Below, piece by piece: positions 27,338 through 36,831 of a stretch of DNA of 64,000 nt. Location: positions 62,001 to 126,000 of the forward strand of contig NZ_JAIVEM010000188.1 in NCBI RefSeq assembly GCF_020404765.1, in the 5' to 3' direction. A program made the position numbers and the translations under genes. The notes under the pieces are model-generated. The model was not told where the DNA came from, made no database searches, and saw nothing but the letters and a program-made list of their open reading frames with translations. Within the stretch, counting starts at the first letter, position 1. Every line of letters starts with the position of its first letter. The DNA comes from Paenibacillus sp. BJ-4. Lineage in GTDB: Bacteria > Bacillota > Bacilli > Paenibacillales > Paenibacillaceae.

Positions 27338-27371
27338 AAAACTCCCGGTGCTAGCACCGAGAGTTTTTTGT
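27338..27371 (+). terminator. intrinsic terminator
   Basis: AACTCCCGGTG and CACCGAGAGTT pair around CTAG, followed by TTTTTTG. It ends the Lrp gene and faces the GNAT gene. Confidence 0.85.
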
Positions 27372-27391
27372 TTGGTGAGGGCGCATAGAGG

Positions 27392-27910
27392 TTAGCGATG
27401 CAGACTCATTTTCAAAATATGCTGCATTCCATGAGGCCCCATCTTGGTGTCCCCCTCATCTTGAAAGCCACACGTGAGATAGAGCTTTTGAGCAGGCCGG
27501 TTGCGGGTATTGACCCCCAGTACAACTTCACGAACATTTGGAAAGTGCTTGAGAATAAATTGGGGCAGCTGCAGCAGCCCATGTTTAGCGTACCCTTGTC
27601 CTTGATCTGCGTAATGAATAGAGAAAGCACGCAGCAGCAGAGCCTCGGAAGTATTCGTATAATCCGCTAGATCGTCTCCATCGTATAAAATGAAAAATCC
27701 AACAGGTCTTCCGTTAGCCGTAATGACGACAGGATGACGGTGGGGATCCTGCTTGGCCAGTGCCAGCATTTCATCCGGCATTCCGGTAAACTGCTGCTGA
27801 TCCTCAGGCAGATAAAACGTATGTAAAATGGCATCATGCTTACAATGGTAGGGGACAAGCTCTACGTCAGTGATAGAAGCAGCCTGTGAGGTGTATGTGG
27901 ATTTATTCAT
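27392..27910 (-). CDS. GNAT N-acetyltransferase
   Basis: A 172-residue acetyltransferase. The acetyl-CoA region reads LRAFSIHYADQGQGYAKHGL (a variant of the Q/R-x-x-G-x-G/A motif), followed by VVLGVNTRNRPAQKLYLTCG, typical of GNAT motif B. CGGAGTG precedes the ATG at 27910; the frame extends to 27958 without a start signal. The substrate cannot be inferred. Confidence 0.85.
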   Translation of the reverse strand: MNKSTYTSQAASITDVELVPYHCKHDAILHTFYLPEDQQQFTGMPDEMLALAKQDPHRHPVVITANGRPVGFFILYDGDDLADYTNTSEALLLRAFSIHYADQGQGYAKHGLLQLPQFILKHFPNVREVVLGVNTRNRPAQKLYLTCGFQDEGDTKMGPHGMQHILKMSLHR

Positions 27911-28070
27911 GGTTACACTCCGATCCGTACGTATATTTAACATACTATAACATCTCATTCGCTATATAAGCTAAACTTAAAAAATGTACAAAAAGAGAAA
28001 CCTGAACTCACCTTACTTACGTATAACCCATACATAAACAAGCATGGTTAAAAAGGAGACGTGTACTTCT

Positions 28071-28943
28071 ATGAAGCAGGTTGCACCATATCGTGAAGAT
28101 CAGGACCAATTGCGTCATGAGCTAAATAATATTGAGGCGTGGGAGAAAGAGCAGAAGGACATTTTTTTCTGGGAAAAAATCGGCAGATGGCCATTTATGC
28201 TACTGGATCGGCTGACACCTAAAATCATTAAAGACAAGCTGGAGCAATTGCTTAATGAACTGGGAAGCTTCATTCAAAACGGTGGCAAATATTTGGTGAA
28301 AGAAGAAACCGTTCTAAACAAGCTGGAACAAACGGCTCGTGAATATATTATTCGGCAAAATGGTACTGATTCGGACCGCAGCCCTGAACCGGCATGGGGG
28401 CTCAAGCAGGCGGCTGAGCTGCCGCTCACGATCATGGATCAGACCGCTGACGATATGATATCCGGTCGTATTACCTTTGCCACCGCTCAGGGAGCAACGA
28501 CAGGGATTGGCGGTGTGTTTACCATCGCGGCGGATATTCCCATTTTGCTCGGCTTGTCGCTCAAAGTACTTCAGGAAATGGCGTTGTGCTACGGCTTCAA
28601 TCCCGATGATAAGCAGGAACGCATATTTATCATTAAGTGTATGCAATTCGCTTCATCCGATATTGTAGGCAAAAAGGCTGTGCTGGAGGAACTGGCCTTG
28701 TTTGATGCCCCTTCACGCCAGGCACAGGTATTTTCCCAAATGCAGGGGTGGAGAGAAGTCGTGAATACGTATCGAGACCAGTTTGGATGGAAAAAGCTGC
28801 TCCAGCTGGTCCCGATTGCGGGCATTTTGTTCGGTTCCATCGCCAATCGAAGCGCCATTCGTGACGTCGCTGAGGCGGGTAAAATGCTATACAAAAAGCG
28901 TCGTATTCTGATGCGTTTGGCTGAAGCAGAAAATGAATCGTGA
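28071..28943 (+). CDS. EcsC-family protein
   Basis: A 290-residue protein with the EcsC pattern: charged N-terminal helices (IEAWEKEQKDIFFWEKIG), an amphipathic/hydrophobic glycine-rich core (GATTGIGGVFTIAADIPIL) and a C-terminal hydrophobic helix (LQLVPIAGILFGSIANRS). EcsC homologues are often beside ABC transporters but here none is adjacent. AAAGGAG lies 12 bases before ATG 28071; ATG 28044 lacks a signal. It ends 11 bases from the convergent MFS gene. Confidence 0.8.
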   Translation: MKQVAPYREDQDQLRHELNNIEAWEKEQKDIFFWEKIGRWPFMLLDRLTPKIIKDKLEQLLNELGSFIQNGGKYLVKEETVLNKLEQTAREYIIRQNGTDSDRSPEPAWGLKQAAELPLTIMDQTADDMISGRITFATAQGATTGIGGVFTIAADIPILLGLSLKVLQEMALCYGFNPDDKQERIFIIKCMQFASSDIVGKKAVLEELALFDAPSRQAQVFSQMQGWREVVNTYRDQFGWKKLLQLVPIAGILFGSIANRSAIRDVAEAGKMLYKKRRILMRLAEAENES

Positions 28944-28953
28944 TATATACCTG

Positions 28954-30222
28954 TTATACTTCGGCTCCATTTTCTTCGGCCCAGCGGTTCAGGGTTTTAT
29001 CTGTAGGAAGCAGGAAGGTCAAAATGCCGAGCAGCGGCAAAAAGCCACACAGGAACATGATGTTCGTGATGCCTACTTTGTCGATCCAGTTGCCGAGCAC
29101 CAGCGCTCCCACTCCGCCAAGACCAAAAGCGAGGCCTGTGATCAGACCGGACACCGTTCCGATTTTGCCAGGCACGAGCATCTGCGCGTATACAACGGTA
29201 ATGGAGAAACTCGACAGCATGATAAAACCGATTATTGGCAGCAGGATAGCAGTCCAGAATTGGTTGGCATAAGGCAGCAATAGTGCAAGTGGCGCGGCCA
29301 ATACCATGGACAGGAATATCATATTCCGTTTACCAAAACGATCCGCCAGTGGGCCGCCAAAGAAGGTGCCTAGCGCACCAGCTCCAAGGAACAGGAAAAT
29401 GTACAGTTGTGCATCAGCCAGTGGCATTTTAAACACTTCCATCAGGTAAAACGAATAATAGCTTCCGACCGAGGTCGAGTACCATGAACGGACGAATACC
29501 AGTAGAATGAGAACAATCATGGCAAACATAATGCGGTTGCGTACTTGGGGTTTCATACGGCGTGTCACCGCTTTTTTGCGTGCAACGCCTTCTGTACGCA
29601 GGACGTTACCATACCAGCGGGCGATGAATGACTGCACCACAATCCCGGCTGCAGCAATACCTGTGAACCAGATGGCGCCAAATTGCCCTAACGGGATAAA
29701 AATCCAGCTTGTAAGCATCGGTGCCAGTGACTGGCCCGCGTTGCCGCCAACCTGGAAAATGGATTGGGCCAGCCCACGGCGTGATCCGGCCGCCATATGG
29801 GATACTCGCGAGCCTTCCGGGTGAAAGGCGGCTGATCCCAGACCAACGAAGATCACCGCGAGCAGCACCGCTTTATAATCCACAGCATAGGCAAGGAGCA
29901 GCATACCTGTCAGCGTAAAGCCCATACCGATGGGAAGGATAGCGGGCGTAGGTCTCTTGTCTGAAAACAGGCCGATCACGGGCTGCATGATGGAAGCTGT
30001 AAAATTAATGGCGAAAGAAATCCAGCCGATCTGCGTGTAGTTCAGGCGCATGGACTCCTTCAAAATCGGAAAGATCGCAGGAATGACCGATTGAATCGAG
30101 TCATTAAACAGATGGACGAAGCTGATCGCAATCAGAATCGCAAAAACGGTGCCCTTCGCTTGTGGCCCCTGAAGCGGGAGCGATTGGCCCGTTTCTTTTT
30201 TTACTGCAGATTTAGTAGTCAT
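28954..30222 (-). CDS. Fsr-type MFS exporter (fosmidomycin resistance family)
   Basis: A 422-residue 12-helix major facilitator. Features: FVHLFNDSIQSVIPAIFPIL at helix 1, GLGSAAFHPEGSRVSHMAAG (the FHPEG signature of the Fsr group), GGPLADRFGKRN in the mid loop and GLAFGLGGVGALVLG near the end. The family exports fosmidomycin and other small molecules. GGAGG sits five bases before the ATG. No local regulator. Confidence 0.9.
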   Translation of the reverse strand: MTTKSAVKKETGQSLPLQGPQAKGTVFAILIAISFVHLFNDSIQSVIPAIFPILKESMRLNYTQIGWISFAINFTASIMQPVIGLFSDKRPTPAILPIGMGFTLTGMLLLAYAVDYKAVLLAVIFVGLGSAAFHPEGSRVSHMAAGSRRGLAQSIFQVGGNAGQSLAPMLTSWIFIPLGQFGAIWFTGIAAAGIVVQSFIARWYGNVLRTEGVARKKAVTRRMKPQVRNRIMFAMIVLILLVFVRSWYSTSVGSYYSFYLMEVFKMPLADAQLYIFLFLGAGALGTFFGGPLADRFGKRNMIFLSMVLAAPLALLLPYANQFWTAILLPIIGFIMLSSFSITVVYAQMLVPGKIGTVSGLITGLAFGLGGVGALVLGNWIDKVGITNIMFLCGFLPLLGILTFLLPTDKTLNRWAEENGAEV

Positions 30223-30545
30223 GGCAACCTCCGGTTATGTATGTACATTTTAAGATATAGGAAGCGATCCGTTTGCAGCAAATGGCTGAAAGTGGAATAA
30301 AGCCTGCCTTTACTCGGTGCTGCTAACCCATACTGCTGCATACTCGTTATTGCTTGTTTTAGTTCGGAATTTTGTTAGCGTATCATGGAAATCCAAATGT
30401 TAATCATTTTAGAAACCGATATATATATGAGCATTTTACATAAATCTCAAGAGCGATTTCCGATTAGCAATCAGAGTTTTGAGCATTGGGAATGGAATTA
30501 TGCAAAATGCTGATATGGAAATAGGGAAAGAAAAGGGGAGCAAGC
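30223..30545. other. intergenic region between divergent genes
   Basis: This 323-base AT-rich gap separates the Fsr exporter from the stalk-domain protein. Short frames in it lack ribosome binding sites. I see no terminator, riboswitch or clear operator; promoters for both neighbours must lie here. Confidence 0.5.
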
Positions 30546-32552
30546 ATGAGAAAAGCAGGGAAGATTGTACTGGCTGCAGCGATGGTTTGTGGAGCGATAG
30601 CAGGCACTACATTAAACAACGGCTCAACAGCGGTAGCGGCAGAGACAGCGACGGATGTAATCACGAACAGCTCTTGGAAAACTGCTAAAATCATGGATGT
30701 GGTCGACCGGGATAACTACTTACTGGATGACGGTTCAATATGGAGAAAGAGTATAGATGGCCCAGTTATTGAAAAATTGAATTTGAAGGGAATTACGGGT
30801 AGCAAAAACGAGAGTCTAGGTTACTACGGGTGGACTCAGGACGGAAAGATAGCCAACTGGGATAATTATTCTGACCATGCAACAGTAGCGAATCAATCCT
30901 CAGGAGTTAAAGAGATCACGGGAGAGGGCTTGGCTATTAAATACGATGGGACGGTCTCTTGGGGAAGAGGACAGGTCGAGGGAATATCAGATGCCATCGA
31001 CGGCGATAAGGTAAGCACCTACTTTACGGTTCTTACTCGATCCAGTGATGTATGGTATTCCACAGGTTACGAAGAATCCAAGCCGCGCAAGATAGGACAT
31101 GTAGACCGTGCGCTCGATATCAAAATGAGTACGGCGTATGCTGCGGTGCTTAAGGAAGATGGTCATGTCACGATGCTGGATATGCTGACGAATGAACCGC
31201 CGCGTGAAGTGGGGAGTGATATTGCTTCGATATTGTGGAAAAAAGGCACACATGTCTTGATTACTGTGCATCAGGACGGGACGGTGTGGAGCTATGATCG
31301 GATGAAAAAATATCCGGCGGTGCAGCTTAGCGGATTGTCTAATGTTGTGCGGTTGGTTGATTCGCCTGACGAGCTTTTTGCGCAATTAAAGGATGGTTCA
31401 TGGGTCGGCTATAAGGATGGTATCACGACTCTTTTAAGTTTACCTACATTAACAGGGATGACCCTATTGACGACCTCCAAAGAGGGTGCGATCGGTGACA
31501 GCATTCAATTGAATGTGCAGGAGACGTATTCCAATGGGTATCGACTCACGCGACATCCCGAAGCCAGTGAAATTGAAGTAGAGAAGCCTCAGGTTGCCGA
31601 GCTGCAGCAGGACGGCTCGGGCAAACTCAAAGTACGGGGCATTGGCAGCACAGCCGTATCTTTGCGTACCGAAGGTATACCATCATCTTTTACTCTGAAA
31701 GTTTCATCCGACCAAACATTGACCGGGGCGGCTATGCTGAACGGCAATGTGTATTTGCCTGTACAGTCTGTGTTCAAGACACTGGGCGGATCGGTAACCG
31801 TGGAAAATCAGACCTTTACGATCAAGCTGGGCAAAAACAATATTGTACTCCAAAAAGGGAGTTCCTCCGCGATTGTGAATGGAAAATCTGTTGCGCTCAA
31901 AGGCAAGGTTCAAACGGTCAATGGACAGGTGGTGTTCCCAGGAACATTACTGACCGATCTGAAGCTGGGTGGATTCAAATGGAATCGTGATCGGCAGCAA
32001 GGGGAATTATCTGTGGGTGCTACCAAGCTTGTGATTGAAACGCCGGAAACGGCAAAAATTATCAAAGCCATTGATCTAGGCAGTCTGTCCAAACTCATTG
32101 GCAAAACCTATTGGGTCAATAACTTCTATAGCGCTGGAGAGCGTTTTGGCAAAGTAACAGTTAAAGATATCGAGGTAAGCACGGACCCGAATGGTGTTAA
32201 ATCTTATGAAGTTATTTTCCAGGGTGCCAATGGCGTAACTTATGACACGTTTTCCATGATTGGAGCTTCACGCATTCCACAAATGCTGTCCGATTCCGAT
32301 CAATTTCTGACTTACGATCCTTACAAGAAATATCAATGGTCGCAAGCTATGTGGAACAAGATTAAAAATAATGAGGTCAGCGTGGGCATGAATACGACAC
32401 AGGTTCAGTTTGCATGGGGAAACCCAACAGTCAGAGAAAGGGGATCTGCTTCAAACGGAACCCAAGTCGAAGCCTGGGTATACGGCAACCGTAGTCTTTA
32501 TTTCAAAGCGGTGGGGTTCGTAAATGGCAAAGTTATCGAAGTATGGCTGTAA
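30546..32552 (+). CDS. secreted protein with RCC1-like repeats and copper-amine-oxidase stalk domain
   Basis: A 668-residue exported protein. Signal peptide MRKAGKIVLAAAMVCGAIAG, cleaved near AVAA. Residues ~35-300 carry repeated units such as LLDDGSIWRKS, AIKYDGTVSWGRG and TVHQDGTVWSYDR, typical of RCC1/BNR-like propeller blades. Residues ~395-500 (NGNVYLPVQSVFKTLGGSV, QVVFPGTLLTDL) are the 'copper amine oxidase N-terminal' stalk domain common in Paenibacillus surface proteins. The C-terminal ~150 residues (VSVGMNTTQVQFAWGNPTVR) resemble SmpA/OmlA-like folds. GGGGAG precedes the ATG. Probably a cell-wall-associated structural or binding protein. Confidence 0.78.
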   Translation: MRKAGKIVLAAAMVCGAIAGTTLNNGSTAVAAETATDVITNSSWKTAKIMDVVDRDNYLLDDGSIWRKSIDGPVIEKLNLKGITGSKNESLGYYGWTQDGKIANWDNYSDHATVANQSSGVKEITGEGLAIKYDGTVSWGRGQVEGISDAIDGDKVSTYFTVLTRSSDVWYSTGYEESKPRKIGHVDRALDIKMSTAYAAVLKEDGHVTMLDMLTNEPPREVGSDIASILWKKGTHVLITVHQDGTVWSYDRMKKYPAVQLSGLSNVVRLVDSPDELFAQLKDGSWVGYKDGITTLLSLPTLTGMTLLTTSKEGAIGDSIQLNVQETYSNGYRLTRHPEASEIEVEKPQVAELQQDGSGKLKVRGIGSTAVSLRTEGIPSSFTLKVSSDQTLTGAAMLNGNVYLPVQSVFKTLGGSVTVENQTFTIKLGKNNIVLQKGSSSAIVNGKSVALKGKVQTVNGQVVFPGTLLTDLKLGGFKWNRDRQQGELSVGATKLVIETPETAKIIKAIDLGSLSKLIGKTYWVNNFYSAGERFGKVTVKDIEVSTDPNGVKSYEVIFQGANGVTYDTFSMIGASRIPQMLSDSDQFLTYDPYKKYQWSQAMWNKIKNNEVSVGMNTTQVQFAWGNPTVRERGSASNGTQVEAWVYGNRSLYFKAVGFVNGKVIEVWL

Positions 32553-32584
32553 GGTAAATGATGTTCCCATAATCGCTTGAATGA

Positions 32585-32633
32585 GGGTGTCTCAAGAGTC
32601 GCATAATCGGCTTTTGAGATGCCTTTTTTTTCG
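32585..32633 (+). terminator. intrinsic terminator
   Basis: GGTGTCTCAAGAG pairs with CTTTTGAGATGCC around ~12 bases, followed by eight T. Confidence 0.85.
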
Positions 32634-32780
32634 TTATCAGCTTATCTGAAACAACTGTTGCACCTGGTTTACAAAACAAAGCTCTTCATTTAACAAATGG
32701 AAGATATGATTTTTATGCTATACAACTTGCTGTATGGATGAACACAGAGAACGTATGAAGAGCACAAGAGAGGATATGAT

Positions 32781-34556
32781 TTGACAATGAAATTGCTAAA
32801 GAAGCCATTATCAGTTGCTTTATTATCTGTACCCTTACTTCTGGGCTCCCTGGGAGGAAGTTATGCGAGTGCGGCAACCCTGCCAACAACGGTAACTCCA
32901 GCAGAGCCGACTTCGGGATATTTTGTAGATCATTATAAAAATAACAGCTCTGCTAATAAGACGGAAAGTTCAAATCCGACCCTCGGATTGCTCTCCGGAT
33001 TTAACAAGCTTTGGACTCCTGGTGCAACCTGGGATACGGGCACCAAGCTAAACAGTAGTGTACTGGATGCCAATATTCAAAAAGTTATGGATATGGCTGC
33101 CCACCGCACCTCCAGTGAGGCCGATGCGGCCTATTTGGATGATCGCAGAAATCAGAGCTACAGTGTGATTGACGGTCTGGGTTCGCTTACCGATGTATAT
33201 CGAAAGAATGCAGGGGCAAACACAACAATCAACGACATTCCGGCAGATGCCTTGACTAAAAAATACGAAGATGAGGGAACCAATGCAGGCAGTACAAGCT
33301 CCAGTCTTGGCAATATCGTGAATTTGGTAAATACCTTGCGTGGGGATTACTCTTCGACAAGCTCAGCTAAGGCGTACTTTAGCTACCCTCGTCCGTTTCG
33401 CTGGAGCGATAATTCAGTTGTAGTTCCGACTTTGCTGCCAGCTCAAAATCCGGACCCTAGCAAGGATGGCGGCTTTCCTAGTGGTCATACCAATGCTGCG
33501 TATCTCAGTGCTATCGCTATGGCCTATGCTGTACCAGAGCGTTACCAGGAACTGCTTACACGAGCTTCGGAGCTGGGCAACAATCGTATTGTTGCTGGTA
33601 TGCATTCGCCATTTGATGTGATGGGAGGACGTGTCATGGCAACTGCGATGGCGGCTGCCATCCTGTCTGATCCGGCCAATAGCAGCTTGAAGAAAGCAGC
33701 TTATCAGGACGCTCACCGTAAATTGTTAACGCAAAAGGGTACTTCACCTGATCGGTTCAGCAATTACGCTGCCAACAAAAAGAGCTATACCGAGCGATTG
33801 ACCTACGGATTTAGTCAGATGAATTCGACGACTACGCCAATGACGGTGCCTAAGGGAGCGGAGGTGCTGCTGGAGACACGTCTGCCTTACCTTGACAGCA
33901 CACAACGCCGCTGGGTTTTGGCCACAACAGGTCTTCCATCCGGTTATCCGGTGCTTGACGATACCGAGGGATGGGGACGGCTTAATCTGTTTTCTGCCGC
34001 GGACGGCTACGGTGCTTTTGCCAATCATGTTACCGTGACTATGGATTCCTCCAAAGGTGGCTTTAATGCATTGGATCGCTGGCGCAACAATATTTCCGGC
34101 GTTGGAAAGCTGACTAAAAAGGGAACAGGTACGCTGAAGCTCATGGGCAACAATGCGTATTCCGGCGGAACACAGCTCGACCAAGGCATTCTGGAGGGGA
34201 ATTCGGAGACGGCTTTCGGAAGTGGTGGGTTTACGAATAATGGAGGTACTCTCCGTACCCATACTTCTGGAAAGCTGGTTATTGGCGGGGATTACAAACA
34301 ATCAGCCAAGGGAGCACTTGAACTCAACCTGGGCAGTAAAAATGACGTGCTCAAAATTAAGGGAACAGCCCTGCTTAACGGGAAATTACGTTTGAATTTT
34401 TCTAACAAATATGTACCGGCTAACGGCACCACAATTTTAGCCTATGGTAAACGGAATGGAGCATTTTCTTCCATTGAAACGGTAGGTTTGCCAAGTAAAT
34501 ATAAAGTAAAGATTATCTATAAAGCGGACAGCGCTCAGTTAAAAGTTACAAAATAA
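32781..34556 (+). CDS. secreted PAP2 acid phosphatase with autotransporter-type repeat
   Basis: A 591-residue exported phosphatase. Signal peptide up to YASAA. The PAP2 signature is complete: KAYFSYPRP (K-x6-RP, ~192-200), GGFPSGHTNAAY (PSGH) and NNRIVAGMHSPFDV (R-x5-H-x3-D). Residues ~425-480 (GVGKLTKKGTGTLKLMGNNA, YSGGTQLDQGIL) match the autotransporter-associated beta-strand repeat (PATR), unusual in a Gram-positive protein. The tail is beta-rich. TTG at 32781 has GAGAGG at seven bases; ATG 32787 is the alternative. Likely releases phosphate from extracellular esters. Confidence 0.85.
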   Translation: MTMKLLKKPLSVALLSVPLLLGSLGGSYASAATLPTTVTPAEPTSGYFVDHYKNNSSANKTESSNPTLGLLSGFNKLWTPGATWDTGTKLNSSVLDANIQKVMDMAAHRTSSEADAAYLDDRRNQSYSVIDGLGSLTDVYRKNAGANTTINDIPADALTKKYEDEGTNAGSTSSSLGNIVNLVNTLRGDYSSTSSAKAYFSYPRPFRWSDNSVVVPTLLPAQNPDPSKDGGFPSGHTNAAYLSAIAMAYAVPERYQELLTRASELGNNRIVAGMHSPFDVMGGRVMATAMAAAILSDPANSSLKKAAYQDAHRKLLTQKGTSPDRFSNYAANKKSYTERLTYGFSQMNSTTTPMTVPKGAEVLLETRLPYLDSTQRRWVLATTGLPSGYPVLDDTEGWGRLNLFSAADGYGAFANHVTVTMDSSKGGFNALDRWRNNISGVGKLTKKGTGTLKLMGNNAYSGGTQLDQGILEGNSETAFGSGGFTNNGGTLRTHTSGKLVIGGDYKQSAKGALELNLGSKNDVLKIKGTALLNGKLRLNFSNKYVPANGTTILAYGKRNGAFSSIETVGLPSKYKVKIIYKADSAQLKVTK

Positions 34557-34571
34557 CCAAACGGGACGATT

Positions 34572-34645
34572 AAAAAGTGCACCTTTGGAATACACCGGAT
34601 CAACCATGAGGTTATCCAGTGTCTATTCTGGAGGTGCACTTCATT
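34572..34645 (-). terminator. large hairpin between convergent genes
   Basis: Outer arms AAGTGCACCT and AGGTGCACTT enclose a second stem (TACACCGGAT with ATCCAGTGTC). On the minus strand GCACTTTTT gives a T-tail, so it best serves queF; it probably also ends the phosphatase transcript. Confidence 0.7.
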
Positions 34646-34681
34646 GTTTAATGATGAGTAAGTGTAGCGAGAATAAAAATC

Positions 34682-35179
34682 TTAACGGTTATCTACGGTC
34701 TCCGGGTACATATCATGATTCATCATACGATGCTCCGCCATTTGCTCATACTTGGTTCCCGGTTTTCCGTAGTTGGTATACGGGTCTATGGAAATACCGC
34801 CGCGTGGCGTAAACTTGCCCCAAACTTCGATATAACGCGGGTCCATTAGCTTGATCAGGTCATTCATGATGATATTAACGCAGTCCTCATGGAAATCGCC
34901 GTGATTACGGAAGCTGAACAGGTACAGCTTGAGGGATTTGCTTTCTACCATTTTAATATCAGGAATGTAGCTGATGTAGATGGTTGCAAAATCAGGCTGT
35001 CCTGTAATCGGGCACAGGCTGGTGAATTCCGGGCAATTGAACTTTACAAAATAATCGCGGTACGGGTGTTTATTATCAAAACTTTCGAGAATAGCGGGAT
35101 CATAAGCAAAGGCGTATTGTGTGCCTTGATTGCCAAGCAGGGTAACATCGGTCATTTCTTCGGGTTTTCTTCCGGTCAT
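34682..35179 (-). CDS. queF: preQ0 reductase (NADPH-dependent 7-cyano-7-deazaguanine reductase)
   Basis: A 165-residue T-fold enzyme that reduces the nitrile preQ0 to preQ1 in queuosine synthesis. The catalytic Cys is in [18 protein letters not shown] and the family motif [20 protein letters not shown] is intact. Length equals that of the single-domain Bacillus QueF. ATG at 35179 has AAGGAG ten bases upstream; the frame to 35257 adds an unlikely extension. It lies 289 bases after queE in the same direction, with a hairpin between, so it may have its own promoter. Confidence 0.95.
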   Translation of the reverse strand: MTGRKPEEMTDVTLLGNQGTQYAFAYDPAILESFDNKHPYRDYFVKFNCPEFTSLCPITGQPDFATIYISYIPDIKMVESKSLKLYLFSFRNHGDFHEDCVNIIMNDLIKLMDPRYIEVWGKFTPRGGISIDPYTNYGKPGTKYEQMAEHRMMNHDMYPETVDNR

Positions 35180-35340
35180 GTTAATGCGGCTCCTTAAGTT
35201 TAGTTTGGTAACTGGATAGGGAGTTATGGTGGTGGGAAGGTCGCTCCGCCGTCCCAATCATAAAGTCCCTGCTCGTTTACATGTAGGTCAGGGTAGAACT
35301 GAATAAAGTGCGCTTCTTTAACAAAGGAGCATCATTTGTT

Positions 35341-35373
35341 GAGAAGCCGCGTCCTCGCGGACGAGGGTTTCTC
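35341..35373. repeat. GC-rich inverted repeat between queE and queF
   Basis: GAGAAGCCGCGTCC pairs with GGACGAGGGTTTCTC across a 4-base TCGC loop, with two bulges. Neither strand has a strong T-tail. It could be a weak terminator or a processing hairpin within the que transcript. Confidence 0.6.
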
Positions 35374-35468
35374 TTGATTTATAGTTTGGATGTCAAATGT
35401 ACGCTTTAACGAATTTGGCGTATTTGTGTATCACATACAGCTCATACGGAATATATTACATTTATGTG

Positions 35469-36347
35469 CTATACGCCGCGTTTGTTGCCCCATACAAGGG
35501 TGTGGAGCTGCGGGAGTACTCTTACGTCGTTAAGTCGGGAATCGTCCATGACACGGTCGATAAGCCATTCATAACGATGCAATAGGGATTCCGCGATCTG
35601 TTCCGTGTTCTCTGTGTTCACATCTGGATTGCCAGTCTGGAGGAACAGAGGAATGTGCGGGTAGCGCTCGTGAACGGTGCGTGCATATGCGAGATCCGTG
35701 TCATCGAATATGACGACCTTCAAGCTGCATGCTCCATGGTAGATTCTCACTGATTCATCATCGGCTTCCTCTGTGCATTCTGCGGTTGAGACGTGTGTCG
35801 CAGACCTGGAATCTCCAACCGTCTTCCAATCAGTCCACTTTCGATTCGACAGACGAGCGACGATATCATCCAGCACGTCCCAGTTGGTCGACATGCCAGA
35901 GCTGGGCGGCTTGGGGGACAAGGTTACCTCGTCGATATCGTACAGCCATTCCTGCCAACGGGAGCCTTGTGTTTCGACGGCGGTGGCAATGCCTTGACTA
36001 CGCAGCAGGGTGACCAGATTTCCAAGCTGTGGCAGCAGGGCGGGATTGCCTCCGGAAAGGGTCACATGCGAAAACCGTTCACCGCCGATGGCTTTCAGCT
36101 CCTGCCAAATGTCTGCGGCATGGAGACGACGAATCTGATCCTTGGCACTGCCGTCCCAAGTAAAGGCAGAATCGCACCATGAGCAATGGTAGTCGCAGCC
36201 TGCGGTACGAACAAACATCGTTTTACGCCCAATGACCATGCCTTCGCCCTGAACGGTGGGACCAAACACCTCCATTACAGGAATAGGAGCTATTTTGGCC
36301 CCGTGGGGGGCTGCTGCTGTATGGTGAGCAGTTACGGTATTACTCAT
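35469..36347 (-). CDS. queE: 7-carboxy-7-deazaguanine synthase (radical SAM)
   Basis: A 292-residue radical SAM enzyme converting 6-carboxytetrahydropterin to CDG. The cluster motif is CDYHCSWCDSAFTW (C-x3-C-x2-C) after EVFGPTVQGEGMVIGRKTMF, and SAM-binding VTLSGGNPALL follows. A Ser/Thr/Glu-rich insert of ~35 residues (TVGDSRSATHVSTAECTEEA) makes it longer than the ~240-residue norm. The ATG at 36347 lies inside the end of queD (8-base overlap) with GGGAGTGG upstream. Confidence 0.94.
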   Translation of the reverse strand: MSNTVTAHHTAAAPHGAKIAPIPVMEVFGPTVQGEGMVIGRKTMFVRTAGCDYHCSWCDSAFTWDGSAKDQIRRLHAADIWQELKAIGGERFSHVTLSGGNPALLPQLGNLVTLLRSQGIATAVETQGSRWQEWLYDIDEVTLSPKPPSSGMSTNWDVLDDIVARLSNRKWTDWKTVGDSRSATHVSTAECTEEADDESVRIYHGACSLKVVIFDDTDLAYARTVHERYPHIPLFLQTGNPDVNTENTEQIAESLLHRYEWLIDRVMDDSRLNDVRVLPQLHTLVWGNKRGV

Positions 36348-36831
36348 CCAGCATCCACTCCCGTCGGAATTCGGCATAGCTGGTAGGAGTCTCGAACAGC
36401 CGCACAAATTCGGTACGTCCACCTTCCACGCGGGAGCGGTATGCATCCGAGGTCAAGGCGGACTCCATTTGTTCAAAGATCCAGACGACCATATTTTCCG
36501 CCGTTGTATTCATCGGGGGCAGTGTCTCATTCAGGTAACGGTGATCCAAATAAGGCTCGATCCGCTCTTTCCAGATTGTTTTGATATCGCCAAAATCCAG
36601 CGTTAGGCCTGTTTCGCCCGGTATGCCGCTTATGCCAAAAACGACGATATAGGTATGTCCGTGCAGATTTTTGCATTTGCCTTCATAGCAGTGCAAATGA
36701 TGTGCTGCATCAAACGTAAATTGTTTGCTGACCAGTACGCGTTTGCGATGATAGCGCAGCTGAGCGTGTTCAATGTCTGTCCCGAACTGCTGGAGCTTGT
36801 CGACAATATGAAAGGTACCCGGCTCACGCAT
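36340..36831 (-). CDS. queD: 6-carboxy-5,6,7,8-tetrahydropterin synthase
   Basis: A 163-residue member of the PTPS/QueD T-fold family, making 6-carboxytetrahydropterin from 7,8-dihydroneopterin triphosphate. Zinc ligands lie in [20 protein letters not shown]; the catalytic Cys is in that same segment and the substrate Glu near the C-terminus. ATG at 36831 with AAGGAG nine bases upstream overlaps the queC stop by 8 bases, and its own stop overlaps queE, so the three are translationally coupled. Confidence 0.95.
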   Translation of the reverse strand: MREPGTFHIVDKLQQFGTDIEHAQLRYHRKRVLVSKQFTFDAAHHLHCYEGKCKNLHGHTYIVVFGISGIPGETGLTLDFGDIKTIWKERIEPYLDHRYLNETLPPMNTTAENMVVWIFEQMESALTSDAYRSRVEGGRTEFVRLFETPTSYAEFRREWMLDE

